Shown: positions 33,904-43,013, counted from the stretch's first letter. The stretch is 64,000 bases of DNA from Alicycliphilus denitrificans K601 (GCF_000204645.1 NC_015422.1:434001-498000); one strand, 5' to 3'. Notes: generated by a model from the letters alone, not told the origin. Translations and numbers: made by a program.

Positions 33904-34326
33904 TCAATCCTTGCCGGTGCGCTCCGCCTCTTCCGCCGCGTGGGCGCGGGCGATGGCCAGGATCACGTCGCGCGCCAGGCGCCGCTTGGGCACGGGCAGG
34001 CGCAGGTAGATGTCGAACAGTTCCTTGTCCTGGTAGCCCAGGCCTGAGTGCCACTGGGGCTGGTGCTCGCGCACGCGGTGGCCGCCCTCGTCGCCGTAGC
34101 CAAGCTCCTGCACGGGCACGCCCAGCCAGTCGGCCAGCGTGGCGAGCTTGCGATGGTCTGGCATGGTCTCGCCCAGCAGCCAGCGGCGCACGCCGTGCAG
34201 GGTCATGGGCTTGCCCCAGTGGCGGGTGTTGAACTCGCGCTCCAGCACGGCGGGCTTGGGCTCGTAGCCCGCCGCCGCCATCGCATCGCGTAACCGTTGC
34301 GCAAATTGCGCCTTTGCATCTTGCAT
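33904..34326 (-). CDS. XRE-like helix-turn-helix regulator
   Basis: 140 residues. The first ~75 (FAQRLRDAMAAAGYEPKPAVLEREFNTRHWGKPMTLHGVRRWLLGETMPDHRKLATLADWLGVPVQELGYG) form an atypical Cro/CI-type HTH with an insertion before the recognition helix; the remainder (LFDIYLRLPVPKRRLARDVILAIARAHAAEE) is helical. The role is unknown. The upstream region shared with the divergent DUF445 gene has a TTGAC-N9-GTCAA inverted repeat that could be its operator. Confidence 0.7.
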   Translation of the reverse strand: MQDAKAQFAQRLRDAMAAAGYEPKPAVLEREFNTRHWGKPMTLHGVRRWLLGETMPDHRKLATLADWLGVPVQELGYGDEGGHRVREHQPQWHSGLGYQDKELFDIYLRLPVPKRRLARDVILAIARAHAAEEAERTGKD

Positions 34327-34366
34327 CCGGTCACATTAGGAATATGGGGGCGATACGGGGTGACAA

Positions 34367-34386
34367 TTGACGATAGTCACGTCAAA
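34367..34386. promoter_or_regulatory. Candidate operator in the HTH / DUF445 divergent region
   Basis: TTGAC and GTCAA arms separated by ~10 bp in an AT-rich stretch, followed by TATAAA at 34395. The spacing to a -35 is not standard, so only an operator is suggested. Confidence 0.3.
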
Positions 34387-34510
34387 TATTTGCGTATAAA
34401 TCACGCTCTGTGGCCCGCGGTGCGCTGCCCCGGATCGGCGAATGGATGACATGGCGGGCGGGCGTGCCGTGGTAGGGTCGGCGCAGGTTCCCCATGCTTC
34501 ACGCCCTGCC

Positions 34511-35812
34511 ATGCATTCCTTCCCCGGCCTCCATGAAGTCGCAGACCACGCCGGGCCCCGGCGCCTGGCGCTCGCGCTGCTCGTGCTGTTCGCCGCGATC
34601 TTCGCCGCCTGCAACCTCGCGCCGCGCAGCCTGTGGGTCGATGGCCTGAAGGCCGTGGCCGAGGCCGCGATGGTCGGCGCGCTGGCCGACTGGTTCGCGG
34701 TGGCGGCGCTCTTTCGGCGCATTCCGCTGCCGCTGGTGGGGCGCCACACCGACATCGTTGCGCGCAACAAGGATCGCATCGGTGGCAACCTGGCGCTGTT
34801 CGTGCGCGACCGCTTCCTCGACGCGCCCTCGCTCGTCGCCATGATCCGCCGGCACGATCCCGCCGGTATGCTGGCGCAGTGGCTCACCGCGCCGGCCAAC
34901 GCGGGGCTGCTGGGGCGCCAGGTCTCGCGCCTGGCGCTCATGGCGCTGGACACGGTGGAGGACGAGAAGATCCAGGCCTTCCTCGCGCAGGCCGCGCGCG
35001 CGCTGCTCGGGCGGCTGGACCTTTCGCGCTCCATGGCCTCGGCGCTGGCGGCGCTCACACATCAGGGCCGCCACCAGGAGCTGCTGGACGCGCTGCTGGA
35101 GCGCATGGGCGGCATGGTGCGCACCGAGGAGGCGCGCGCCTTCGTGGCCGACACGCTGGTGCAGTGGATCAAGCGCGAGCACCCGCTCAAGCAGAAGGTG
35201 CTGCCCACCGACTGGCTCTCGGGCAAGGGTGCGGCCGCCATCACGCACGCGGTGGACACGCTGCTCAAGGCCGTGGCCGACGACCCCCGGCACGAGCTGC
35301 GCGAGGCGCTGGACGGCGCCCTCGCGCGGCTGGCCGAGCGCCTGCAGAACGACCCCGACTGGGCGCGGCGCGGCGAGGAGCTGCGCGCCTGGCTGCAGAA
35401 CGACGAGGCGCTGGGCCGCTACGTGCGCGACCTGTGGGCCGGCCTGCGCCGTTCGCTGCGCGAGGACCTGGCCCGCGAGGATTCGGAGCTCTCGCGCCGC
35501 GTGGCCGAGATGGGCCAGTGGCTGGGCATGTCGCTCGCGGGCGACGCGGCGCTGCGCGTGCGCCTGAACGTGCGGCTGGAGCTCTGGGCCGCCACGTTCG
35601 CGCCCGACGTGGCGCAGTCGGTGGCCGAGCACATCCGTACCACGGTGCAGCGCTGGGACGCGCAGGAGATGGCGCACCTGGTGGAGCAGCACATCGGCCG
35701 CGACCTGCAGTACATCCGCATCAACGGCACGCTGGTGGGCGGGCTGATCGGGCTGGTGCTGTTCACCATCTCGCACGCGGGCGCGCTCTGGGCCCTGCTG
35801 GATGGCGGATGA
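34511..35812 (+). CDS. DUF445 family membrane protein
   Basis: 433 residues: hydrophobic segment near the N-terminus (RLALALLVLFAAIFAACNLAP), the DUF445 signature WVDGLKAVAEAAMVGALADWFAVAALFRRIPLPLVGRHTDIVARNKDRIGGNLALFVRDRFL, a long helical cytoplasmic or periplasmic region, and a C-terminal membrane helix after the motif HIGRDLQYIRINGTLVGGLIGLVLF. The family is widespread but has no established function. ATG 34511 is preferred to a longer frame beginning at 34442. Confidence 0.87.
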   Translation: MHSFPGLHEVADHAGPRRLALALLVLFAAIFAACNLAPRSLWVDGLKAVAEAAMVGALADWFAVAALFRRIPLPLVGRHTDIVARNKDRIGGNLALFVRDRFLDAPSLVAMIRRHDPAGMLAQWLTAPANAGLLGRQVSRLALMALDTVEDEKIQAFLAQAARALLGRLDLSRSMASALAALTHQGRHQELLDALLERMGGMVRTEEARAFVADTLVQWIKREHPLKQKVLPTDWLSGKGAAAITHAVDTLLKAVADDPRHELREALDGALARLAERLQNDPDWARRGEELRAWLQNDEALGRYVRDLWAGLRRSLREDLAREDSELSRRVAEMGQWLGMSLAGDAALRVRLNVRLELWAATFAPDVAQSVAEHIRTTVQRWDAQEMAHLVEQHIGRDLQYIRINGTLVGGLIGLVLFTISHAGALWALLDGG

Positions 35813-35875
35813 GCTCCTGTTTCGATAGCTGAAAGCGTTTGACTGGCGAGCGCTAGAGGCTGATTTTGCTTAAAA
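35813..35875 (+). repeat. Dispersed repeat, copy 5
   Basis: TTTCGATAGCTGAAAGCGTT, TGACTGGCGAGCGCTAGAGG and CTGATTTTGCTT. Between the convergent DUF445 and glcD genes; it reaches the last codons of glcD. Confidence 0.85.
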
Positions 35876-37363
35876 GCGCGGCAGGCCGGGGTGGCTGAGC
35901 CGTCCGCCGCGCACCAGCATCTTCCCGTACTCGGCGCAGCGGTTGAGCGTCGGGATGACCTTGCCGGGGTTGAGCAGGCCGGCCGGGTCGAACGCGTGCT
36001 TGAGGCCCATCATCTGCGCGTTCTCCTCGACCGTGAACTGGGTGCACATGCTGTTGAGCTTCTCCACGCCCACGCCGTGCTCGCCCGTCACCGTGCCGCC
36101 CATGGCCACGCTGGTCTCCAGGATGTCGGCGCCGAAAAGCTCGCAGCGGTGCAGCTGGTCGGGGTCGTTCGCGTCGAACAGGATCAGCGGGTGCAGGTTG
36201 CCGTCGCCCGCGTGGAACACGTTGCAGCAGCGCAGGCCGTATTTCTTCTCCATCTGCTGGATGGCGAGCAGGATGTCGGCCAGGCGCTTGCGCGGGATGG
36301 TCGAGTCCATGCACATGTAGTCGGGGCTGATGCGGCCGCTTGCGGGGAAGGCGTTCTTGCGCCCGCTCCAGAAGCGCATGCGTTCCTCCTCGCTGCCGCT
36401 CACGCTGATGGCGGTGGCGCCCGCGCCGCGCAGCACCTCGCTCATGCGCGCGATCTCCTCCTCCACCTCCTCGGGCGTACCGTCGGATTCGCACAGCAGG
36501 ATGGCCTCGGCCGTCAGGTCGTAGCCGGCCTTGACGAAGTCCTCCACGGCGGCGGTCATGGGCTTGTCCATCATCTCCAGGCCCGCGGGGATGATGCCCG
36601 CCGCGATCACCGCGGCCACGGCGTCGCCGGCCTTGCGCACGTCGTCGAAGCTGGCCATGATGCAGCGCGCCAGCTGCGGGCTGGGGATGAGGCGCACGGT
36701 CGCCTCCAGCGCCACGGCCAGCATGCCCTCGCTGCCGATCACGGCGGCCAGCAGGTCGTAGCCGGGCGCGTCCAGCGCCTCGCTGCCGAAGGTGACGGGC
36801 TCGCCCTCCATGGTGAAGCCGCGCACGCGCAGCACGTTGTGTACCGTCAGGCCGTATTTCAGGCAATGCACGCCGCCCGAGTTTTCCGCCACGTTGCCGC
36901 CTATGGTGCAGGCGATCTGGCTGCTGGGGTCGGGTGCGTAATACAGGCCGTAGGGGGCGGCGGCCTCGCTGATGGCCAGGTTGCGCACGCCGCACTGCAC
37001 GCGCGCCGTGCGGCTCACCGGGTCCACGTCCAGGATGCGGTTGAACTTGGCCAGCGACAGCGTCACGCCCATGGCGTGCGGCATGGCGCCGCCCGACAGG
37101 CCGGTGCCCGCGCCGCGCGCGACCACCGGCACCTGCAGGGCGTGGCAGGTCTTGAGCACGGCCCGCACCTCGTCCTCGGTCTCGGGCAGGCACACCACCA
37201 GCGGGCGCTGACGGTAGGCCGTGAGGCCGTCGCATTCGTAGGGCGTGGTGTCCTCGCTCTGCCACAGCAGGGCGTGCTGCGGCACGCAGGCAGACAAGGC
37301 CTGCACGATTTCGCGCTGGCGCGCGGCGCGCTCGGATTGGGTGGGGGCGGGGCTGCTGGTCAT
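35870..37363 (-). CDS. glcD: Glycolate oxidase FAD-binding subunit GlcD
   Basis: 497 residues: FAD-binding PCMH domain (~45-225) with PVVARGAGTGLSGGAMPHAMGVTLSLAKFNRIL and GLYYAPDPSSQIACTIGGNVAENSGGVHCLKYGLT, then the FAD-oxidase C domain with HAGDGNLHPLILFDANDPDQ and GTVTGEHGVGVEKL. GlcD oxidises glycolate (or D-lactate) to the 2-oxoacid with GlcE and GlcF. glcE and glcF are not adjacent in this window. The adjacent region upstream (toward 37430) holds an unrelated regulator. Length and motifs are normal. Confidence 0.9.
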   Translation of the reverse strand: MTSSPAPTQSERAARQREIVQALSACVPQHALLWQSEDTTPYECDGLTAYRQRPLVVCLPETEDEVRAVLKTCHALQVPVVARGAGTGLSGGAMPHAMGVTLSLAKFNRILDVDPVSRTARVQCGVRNLAISEAAAPYGLYYAPDPSSQIACTIGGNVAENSGGVHCLKYGLTVHNVLRVRGFTMEGEPVTFGSEALDAPGYDLLAAVIGSEGMLAVALEATVRLIPSPQLARCIMASFDDVRKAGDAVAAVIAAGIIPAGLEMMDKPMTAAVEDFVKAGYDLTAEAILLCESDGTPEEVEEEIARMSEVLRGAGATAISVSGSEEERMRFWSGRKNAFPASGRISPDYMCMDSTIPRKRLADILLAIQQMEKKYGLRCCNVFHAGDGNLHPLILFDANDPDQLHRCELFGADILETSVAMGGTVTGEHGVGVEKLNSMCTQFTVEENAQMMGLKHAFDPAGLLNPGKVIPTLNRCAEYGKMLVRGGRLSHPGLPRF

Positions 37364-37429
37364 GGCGCCACTGTAGCCAAGTGCGCGCCGGCGTGGCGTG
37401 AGTTTTCTTGCAGCCTCGTGTGAATGGCG

Positions 37430-38326
37430 CTATGCCATCGAGCGGCGCAGCCAGTCGGCGAAGGCCGCGCATTCCCAGCGCTCCATGGTGCCGGCGCGCC
37501 AGCACAGGTAGTGCGCGTAGGGGCTGGGGGCGTCGATGTCGAACAGGCGCACCAGCGTGCCCTGCTCCAGCCAGGGCGCGGCGAGCTTCAGGCGCACCGG
37601 GGCCACGCCCATGCCGGCGGCGGCGGCGTCGCACATCAGGCCCACGTCGTTGAACTGCGAGCCTTCGTTGGGCTCGGTCCAGGCGAGGCCGGCGGCGGCG
37701 AACCAGGTACGCCAGGGCTCCAGCGGACTGCGCAGCAGGGGCAGGCCTTCCAGGTCCTCGGGGCGCTCGAAGGGACCGTGCTCGCGCACGAAGCCGGGCG
37801 AGGCCAGCGGCGTGAGCACGTCGCGCGCGATCTCCACGTGCTCCATGTCGGCGTAGTGGCCGGGGCCGTAGCGCACGACGAGGTCGGCGTCCTCGGCCAC
37901 CACGTCCAGCAGCGGGATGGAGACGTGCAGCGCCAGGTCGATCTCGGGGTAGGTCTCGGTGAACTGGCGCAGGCGCGGGATCAGGATGACGCGCGCGAAG
38001 GTGGGCGTGACGGCGAGCTTGAGCCGCCGCCGCCCGGGGCTGACGGCGTGGCCCGGCAGGCGCTGCAGCGCCGACAGGCCCTCGCGCACCTGCGCGAGGT
38101 AGCTGCTGCCCTCGGTGGTCAGGGAGAAGTCGGACCGCCCGAACAGCCGCGTGCCCAGGATCTGCTCCAGCTGCTTGACGCGGTGGCTCACGGCGCTGGG
38201 CGTGACGCACAGCTCGTCGGCCGTCTGCGTCACGCTGCGCAGGCGCGCCAGGGCCTCGAAGGTGAGCAGGCACTGGATGGGCGGTATGCGCCGTGCCGCG
38301 CTGGCGCTGAACGGGGCGGCGGCCAT
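37430..38326 (-). CDS. LysR-type regulator, GcvA-like
   Basis: 298 residues: an N-terminal winged HTH (IQCLLTFEALARLRSVTQTADELCVTPSAVSHRVKQLEQILGTRLFGRSDFSLTTEG) and a periplasmic-binding-like effector domain with RLKLAVTPTFARVILIPRLRQFTETYPEIDLALHVS. The pattern (first helix with PP-I-Q, VSHRVKQLE) is that of the GcvA subgroup, which controls glycine cleavage and related one-carbon genes. It begins within the purU stop (ATGA), an uncommon arrangement for a LysR gene, and suggests shared control of folate one-carbon flux. Confidence 0.88.
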   Translation of the reverse strand: MAAAPFSASAARRIPPIQCLLTFEALARLRSVTQTADELCVTPSAVSHRVKQLEQILGTRLFGRSDFSLTTEGSSYLAQVREGLSALQRLPGHAVSPGRRRLKLAVTPTFARVILIPRLRQFTETYPEIDLALHVSIPLLDVVAEDADLVVRYGPGHYADMEHVEIARDVLTPLASPGFVREHGPFERPEDLEGLPLLRSPLEPWRTWFAAAGLAWTEPNEGSQFNDVGLMCDAAAAGMGVAPVRLKLAAPWLEQGTLVRLFDIDAPSPYAHYLCWRAGTMERWECAAFADWLRRSMA

Positions 38327-39174
38327 CAGCGGAACACCACGGTCTTGTGGCCGTTGAGCAGCACGCGGTGCTCGCTGTGCCACTTCACGGCGCGTGCCAG
38401 CACCTGGCTTTCGGTGTCGCGCCCGCGTGCCGTCAGGTCCTCGACGGTGTCCGTGTGGTCGGCGCGCGCCACGTCTTGTTCGATAATCGGCCCCTCGTCG
38501 AGGTCGGCGGTGACGTAGTGGGCGGTGGCTCCGATGAGCTTCACGCCCCGGTCGTGGGCCTGGTAGTAGGGCTTGGCGCCCTTGAAGCTGGGCAGGAAGC
38601 TGTGGTGGATGTTGATCGCGCGGCCGGCCAGCCTGGCGCACAGCTCGTTGGACAGTACTTGCATGTAGCGCGCCAGCACCACCAGCTCCGCCCCTTCGGA
38701 CTCGATGATCTCGTACTGCCGCGCCTCGGCCTGGGCCTTGGTGGCGGCCGTGACCGGGATGTGGTGGAAGGGGATGTTGTAGCTGGCCGCCAGCTGGTAG
38801 AAGTCGCGGTGGTTGCTGATGATGGCGCGCACGTCGATGGGCAGCAGGCCGCTCTTGACGCGGAACAGCAGGTCATTGAGGCAGTGGCCTTCGCGGCTGA
38901 CCAGGAGCACGGTGCGCATGGCCTCGGCCTTGGCGTGCAGGCTCCAGCGCATGGCATAGGGTTCGGCGAAGCGCGCCAGGTGCTCTTTGAGCGTGGCGCC
39001 GTCGTGCTGCGAGCAGGCGAACTGCACGCGCATGAAGAACAGGCCGGTGGCGTCGTCGTTGTATTGGGCGGCTTCCTCGATGTTGCCGCCGTGTTCGAGC
39101 AGGAAGCCCGATACGGCGTGCACCAGCCCGAGGCGGTCGGGGCAGGACAGGGTAAGGATGTAGGCGGGGGTCAT
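38326..39174 (-). CDS. purU: Formyltetrahydrofolate deformylase PurU
   Basis: 282 residues: an N-terminal ACT domain (ILTLSCPDRLGLVHAVSGFLLEHGGNIEEAAQYND, ~1-85) and a formyltransferase-fold catalytic domain with the active-site N-I-H-H-S-F-L-P motif, FKGAKPYYQAHDRGVKLIGATAHYVTADLDEGPIIEQD (catalytic Asn, His and Asp). It hydrolyses 10-formyl-THF to formate and THF, balancing one-carbon and purine pools. The downstream lysR overlaps its stop. Confidence 0.95.
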   Translation of the reverse strand: MTPAYILTLSCPDRLGLVHAVSGFLLEHGGNIEEAAQYNDDATGLFFMRVQFACSQHDGATLKEHLARFAEPYAMRWSLHAKAEAMRTVLLVSREGHCLNDLLFRVKSGLLPIDVRAIISNHRDFYQLAASYNIPFHHIPVTAATKAQAEARQYEIIESEGAELVVLARYMQVLSNELCARLAGRAINIHHSFLPSFKGAKPYYQAHDRGVKLIGATAHYVTADLDEGPIIEQDVARADHTDTVEDLTARGRDTESQVLARAVKWHSEHRVLLNGHKTVVFR

Positions 39175-39219
39175 GGCGCGGATTGTCGCAGCAGGCTCCG
39201 GGCCCTTTGCGGAGTGGCG

Positions 39220-41886
39220 ATGGGATCGAATGCGCCGGGGGCCGTCCCCCGGATAGCCCCCTGGTGGGGCATGGCACTGTACCTGCTGGCGGGAGCGGTC
39301 TGGGTGGCCGTGGGCGACGGGCTGCTGGCCCACTGGGTGCAGGACCCGCATCTGCTGGCGCGCTGGCAGACCTTCAAGGGCTGGCTGTACGTGGCGTTCA
39401 CGGGCGTGCTGGCGTGGTGGCTGCTCACGCGCATGCGCAGCGCCGAGCGCGCGCGCTCGGCGCTGGCGCAGGAGCGCGTGCAGATCGAGCGCCACGCGCC
39501 GGTGGGCATCGCGCGCGTGGAGCCCGCCGGCATGCGCTTTCTTTCCGCCAACGAGCGGCTGTGCGCCTGGCTGGAGCTGCCGCCGCAGGCCATCGTCCAG
39601 CGCCATTTCGACGAGCTGGTGGCGCCCGACGACCGCGCCTCGGCGCAGCGCCAGCTCCAGCAGCTGCTGTCCGGGCAGGCCGGGCACTTCCAGGGTGAGC
39701 GCCTGTGCCTGCGCGCGGGAGGTGGGCCGCCCCTGCCCGTGCTGTGCACGGTGAGCCTCGTGCCGGCCGCGCAGGACGAGCCGGCGCACCTGCTGTGCGT
39801 GCTGCAGGACATGGGCGGGATCAACGCCGCCCGCGCGGCGCTCGCGCGCAGCGAGAACATCCTGCGCCTGGCGCTCGACGGCAGCGGCAGCGGCATGTGG
39901 GACTGGGACCTGGCGCAGCGCCGCATCACCGGCTCACAGGGCCTGCTGCGCCTGCTGCGCTACCGGGGCGCCGAGCTGCCCCGGGGGCTGAACCTGCTGC
40001 GCCGCGTGCACCCTGAGGACCGCCACCGCCTGCACCGTGCCGTGCAGCGGGCCATTGCCGCCGGCGGATCGTTCGACGAGACGGCGCGCCTGCAGCGCTT
40101 CGACGGCAGCTACTGCTGGTTCCAGGCGCGCGGCCAGTGCCACCGCGACGCCCAGGGGCGGCCGGAGCGCTTCTCCGGCATCCTTGCCGACCTGACGGAC
40201 CTCCGCACCGCCGAGGAGCGCCAGCGCCTGGCCAGCACCGTGCTCGACAACGCCGTCGAGGGCGTCGTCGTGGCCGACGCGCACGCCCGCATCCTTTCGA
40301 TCAACCCCGTGGTCACGCGCGTGCTCGGCTACACCGAGGAGGAACTGCTGGGCCGCAACCCGCGCGTGTTCCAGTCGGGGCGGCACGACAAGGCCTTCTA
40401 CGAGACCATGTGGGAGGCGGTGCGCCGCACGGGCCACTGGCAGGGCGAGATCTGGAACCGGCGCAAGAACGGCGAGATCTTCCCGGAGCGCATGTCGCTG
40501 TCGGCCGTACGCGATGCCCAGGGCGCGGTGACGCACTACGTGTGCATGTTCAGCGACATATCGCAGGAAAAGGCCCAGCACCAGCGCCTGGAGTTCCTGT
40601 CGCACCGCGACAGCCTGACCGGCCTGCCCAACCGCGCCTGGTTCGTCGAGCAGCTCGGGCAGGCCCTGTGCCAGGCCCAGGTCCATGGCGAGCAGATGGC
40701 CGTGCTGCTGCTCAACCTCGACCGCTTCAAGGACGTGAACGACAGCTATGGCCATGCGGTGGGCGACGAGGTGCTCAGGCACATCACCGCCCAGGTGTGC
40801 ATGAGCCTGCGCCCGGGCGACCTCGTGGGGCGCATGGCGGGCGACGAGATCGCGGTGCTGGCGCGCAACCTGCGCCACAGCGACGGCGCGGCGGCCGTGG
40901 CTCAGTACATGATCGCCGCGGCCAGCAAGCCCTGGCGCACGCCCGACGGCATCGAGGTGGTGGCCGGGGTGAGCGTGGGCATCAGCATGTTTCCCGAGCA
41001 TGCCCGGACGGCCGAGCAGCTGCTGCAGGGTGCGCATTCCGCCGTGTACGGCGCCAAGGCCCGCGGGCGCGGCGCCCATTGTTTCTTCGACGAATCCATG
41101 ATCCAGGCCGCGCGCGAGCGGCTGGAGATAGAGGCGCGGCTGCGCTCGGCCCTGGCGCAGGGCCATTTGCGGCTGTACTACCAGCCGCAGGTGGACATCG
41201 CCACGGGCCGCATCGTGGGCGCCGAGGCGCTGCTGCGCTGGCTCGACCCCGAGGAGGGCGTCATCTCGCCCGCGCGCTTCATCTCCGTGGCGGAGACCTC
41301 GGGCGTGATCGGCCCGCTGGGCCGCTGGGTCATGCAGGAGGCCTGCAGCCAGGGCCAGCGCTGGCGCGCGGCCGGCCTGCCCGGGATCCGGCTCGCGGTC
41401 AACGTATCGCCGTACCAGTTCCAGCTGACCGACGTGGCGGCCTGCGCCGCCCAGGCGCTGGAGGACAGCGGCCTGCCGCCCCATTGCCTGGAGCTGGAGC
41501 TGACCGAGTCGGCGCTGGCCGAGCGGCCCGAGGCCATGCGCCAGGTGCTGCAGCGCCTGCAGGCGCTGGGGGTGCGCATCGCGGTGGACGACTTCGGCAC
41601 CGGCTACTCCTCGCTGGCGCACCTCAAGCGCTTCCCGATCGACGCGCTCAAGATCGACCAGGGCTTCATCCGGGACATCCCGAGCAGCGCGGACGACATG
41701 GCCATCAGCGCGACCATCATCGCCATGGGGCGCAGCCTGGGCCTGACGGTGCTCGCCGAAGGCGTGGAGACGCCCGAGCAACTGGCCTTCCTGCGCGCGC
41801 GCGGCTGCGACAGCTACCAGGGCTACCTGTGCAGCCGGCCCGTGCCGGCAGAGCAGTTCGGCGCGCTGCTGCAGGCGCAGGCGTGA
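39220..41886 (+). CDS. PAS-GGDEF-EAL cyclic-di-GMP protein with degenerate GGDEF
   Basis: 888 residues: two membrane segments near residues 12-60, then three PAS-like domains (~90-185, ~205-325, ~335-455, with CWFQARGQCHRDAQGRPERFSGILADLTD and GRNPRVFQSGRHDKAFYETMW), a GGDEF domain (~460-625) and an EAL domain (~635-885). The cyclase signature is changed to AGDEI (~residue 540), so cyclase activity is doubtful. EAL residues look intact: GAEALLRW, ELTESAL, DDFGTGYSSL, KIDQGFI, LAEGVET. It is most likely a c-di-GMP phosphodiesterase controlled by PAS input. GGAG precedes ATG 39220. Confidence 0.9.
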   Translation: MGSNAPGAVPRIAPWWGMALYLLAGAVWVAVGDGLLAHWVQDPHLLARWQTFKGWLYVAFTGVLAWWLLTRMRSAERARSALAQERVQIERHAPVGIARVEPAGMRFLSANERLCAWLELPPQAIVQRHFDELVAPDDRASAQRQLQQLLSGQAGHFQGERLCLRAGGGPPLPVLCTVSLVPAAQDEPAHLLCVLQDMGGINAARAALARSENILRLALDGSGSGMWDWDLAQRRITGSQGLLRLLRYRGAELPRGLNLLRRVHPEDRHRLHRAVQRAIAAGGSFDETARLQRFDGSYCWFQARGQCHRDAQGRPERFSGILADLTDLRTAEERQRLASTVLDNAVEGVVVADAHARILSINPVVTRVLGYTEEELLGRNPRVFQSGRHDKAFYETMWEAVRRTGHWQGEIWNRRKNGEIFPERMSLSAVRDAQGAVTHYVCMFSDISQEKAQHQRLEFLSHRDSLTGLPNRAWFVEQLGQALCQAQVHGEQMAVLLLNLDRFKDVNDSYGHAVGDEVLRHITAQVCMSLRPGDLVGRMAGDEIAVLARNLRHSDGAAAVAQYMIAAASKPWRTPDGIEVVAGVSVGISMFPEHARTAEQLLQGAHSAVYGAKARGRGAHCFFDESMIQAARERLEIEARLRSALAQGHLRLYYQPQVDIATGRIVGAEALLRWLDPEEGVISPARFISVAETSGVIGPLGRWVMQEACSQGQRWRAAGLPGIRLAVNVSPYQFQLTDVAACAAQALEDSGLPPHCLELELTESALAERPEAMRQVLQRLQALGVRIAVDDFGTGYSSLAHLKRFPIDALKIDQGFIRDIPSSADDMAISATIIAMGRSLGLTVLAEGVETPEQLAFLRARGCDSYQGYLCSRPVPAEQFGALLQAQA

Positions 41887-42747
41887 CTACCGCACGGGCG
41901 TAGCCGTGCCGGGCCCGCGCAGCGGCGCGCAGTAGTCCTGCGGCGCCAGGGCGGGCGTCGCGTGGATGTAGTTTGCTTCCGATTCAATAGCTGATGGCGC
42001 TTGTCCCGCCTGCGCTATGGCCGTTTTCGACGTAAACCATGCCGGCAGCCAGGTGGGCACGCCCAGGTCGCGCCGCACATGGCCGAAGCCGGCCACCAGC
42101 AGCACCGTGCGGCCGCTCTGGCGCGCATCCAGCACGGCCCGGGCCATGCTCGCGTCGCGCGCGAGCTGCACGCGCACCATGGGCATCAGGCGGTCGGGCG
42201 GCAGCAGGCCGCAGTGGCCCTCGGCGATGGCCTCGCGCTGCAGCGCCAGCGCGGCGGGGGGCAGGTGGGCATCCAGCGCCGCATCCTGCATGGCCGCGCG
42301 CATGCGGCTGCGCGGCAGGTTGCCGCCGCGCACCGGCACGCCCGCCGCCACCGCGGCCATCACCACGGGGGCGTAGCGCTGCCAGGGCCAGGCGTCCCCG
42401 TTCCAGCGCAGGGCGGCGCGCACCTGGGCCGCGCCAGCGTCCGGGGGCAGGCCGTCGGTGCCCTGGCCGGCGTCCGCCATCTCGACCACCAGCGCCGCCA
42501 GGCGGCCGCGCTCGGCCAGCCAGCGCACGGTGCCCTGCTGCCAGCGCTGGTGGGCGGCGGCATCGTGCTGCTCGCCCAGCAGCAGCGCGTCCACGGCGGG
42601 CCAGCGCTCGAGCTGCGCCTGCCAGGCGGCGTCAAGGGGCGGCGGTGCGGAAGGGAGGGCCGCGCAGCCGGGCAGCAGGAGCAGGGCGAGCAGCAAAGGG
42701 GGCAGCAGGCTGCCCGGGCGGGGGAGGCGGGGGATGGTCGGTCGCAT
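41887..42747 (-). CDS. ChaN-family heme-binding-like lipoprotein
   Basis: 286 residues: signal peptide with lipobox (LLLALLLLPGCAALPS), then the ChaN/Tiki fold with VDALLLGEQHDAAAHQRWQ, LAALVVEMADAGQGTDGLP, ALRWNGDAWPWQRYAPVVMAAVAAGVPVRGGNLPRS, HCGLLP and TVLLVAGFGHVRRDLGVPTWL. Members bind heme or are putative metalloproteases of the outer membrane. Near the C-terminus the codons for TSKTAIAQAGQAPSAIESEA come from a dispersed repeat copy, an in-frame insertion. ATG 42747 puts the hydrophobic core in the right place. Confidence 0.82.
   Translation of the reverse strand: MRPTIPRLPRPGSLLPPLLLALLLLPGCAALPSAPPPLDAAWQAQLERWPAVDALLLGEQHDAAAHQRWQQGTVRWLAERGRLAALVVEMADAGQGTDGLPPDAGAAQVRAALRWNGDAWPWQRYAPVVMAAVAAGVPVRGGNLPRSRMRAAMQDAALDAHLPPAALALQREAIAEGHCGLLPPDRLMPMVRVQLARDASMARAVLDARQSGRTVLLVAGFGHVRRDLGVPTWLPAWFTSKTAIAQAGQAPSAIESEANYIHATPALAPQDYCAPLRGPGTATPVR
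41970..42032 (+). repeat. Dispersed repeat, copy 6 (inside the chaN-like gene)
   Basis: GTTTGCTTCCGATTCAATAG, CTGATGGCGCTTGTCCC, GCCTGCGCTATGGCCGTTTT. It is on the strand opposite to the gene but is translated in frame through it. Confidence 0.75.
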
Positions 42748-43013
42748 GCCGGGATGGTAGGCGTGGCGGCAATGCAACCGATCGTAAATTCCTCTTGCGC
42801 CGCCGCGAATCGGGCCCGTAATGCGCGCAATTTCCCATGGGCCGAGGCTGGCGTGCTACAGGAATAGAAGGAAGCCGGGGCATGCCGCGGGCGGTTGGCG
42901 CAGGGTCTTGATACGGGTTCGGGGCAGGGGGCCTCCGGCCGGTGTACAAACGGGGATTGCCGCCGCGCCCGGGTCGCGGCGTGCCCGTCAGACCCCCTTT
43001 CGGAGCCCCATCC

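Noticed and set aside
42748..43013. Cobalamin riboswitch before nrdJ
   Set aside because: No B12 box or typical conserved core can be found by eye; would need a covariance search.
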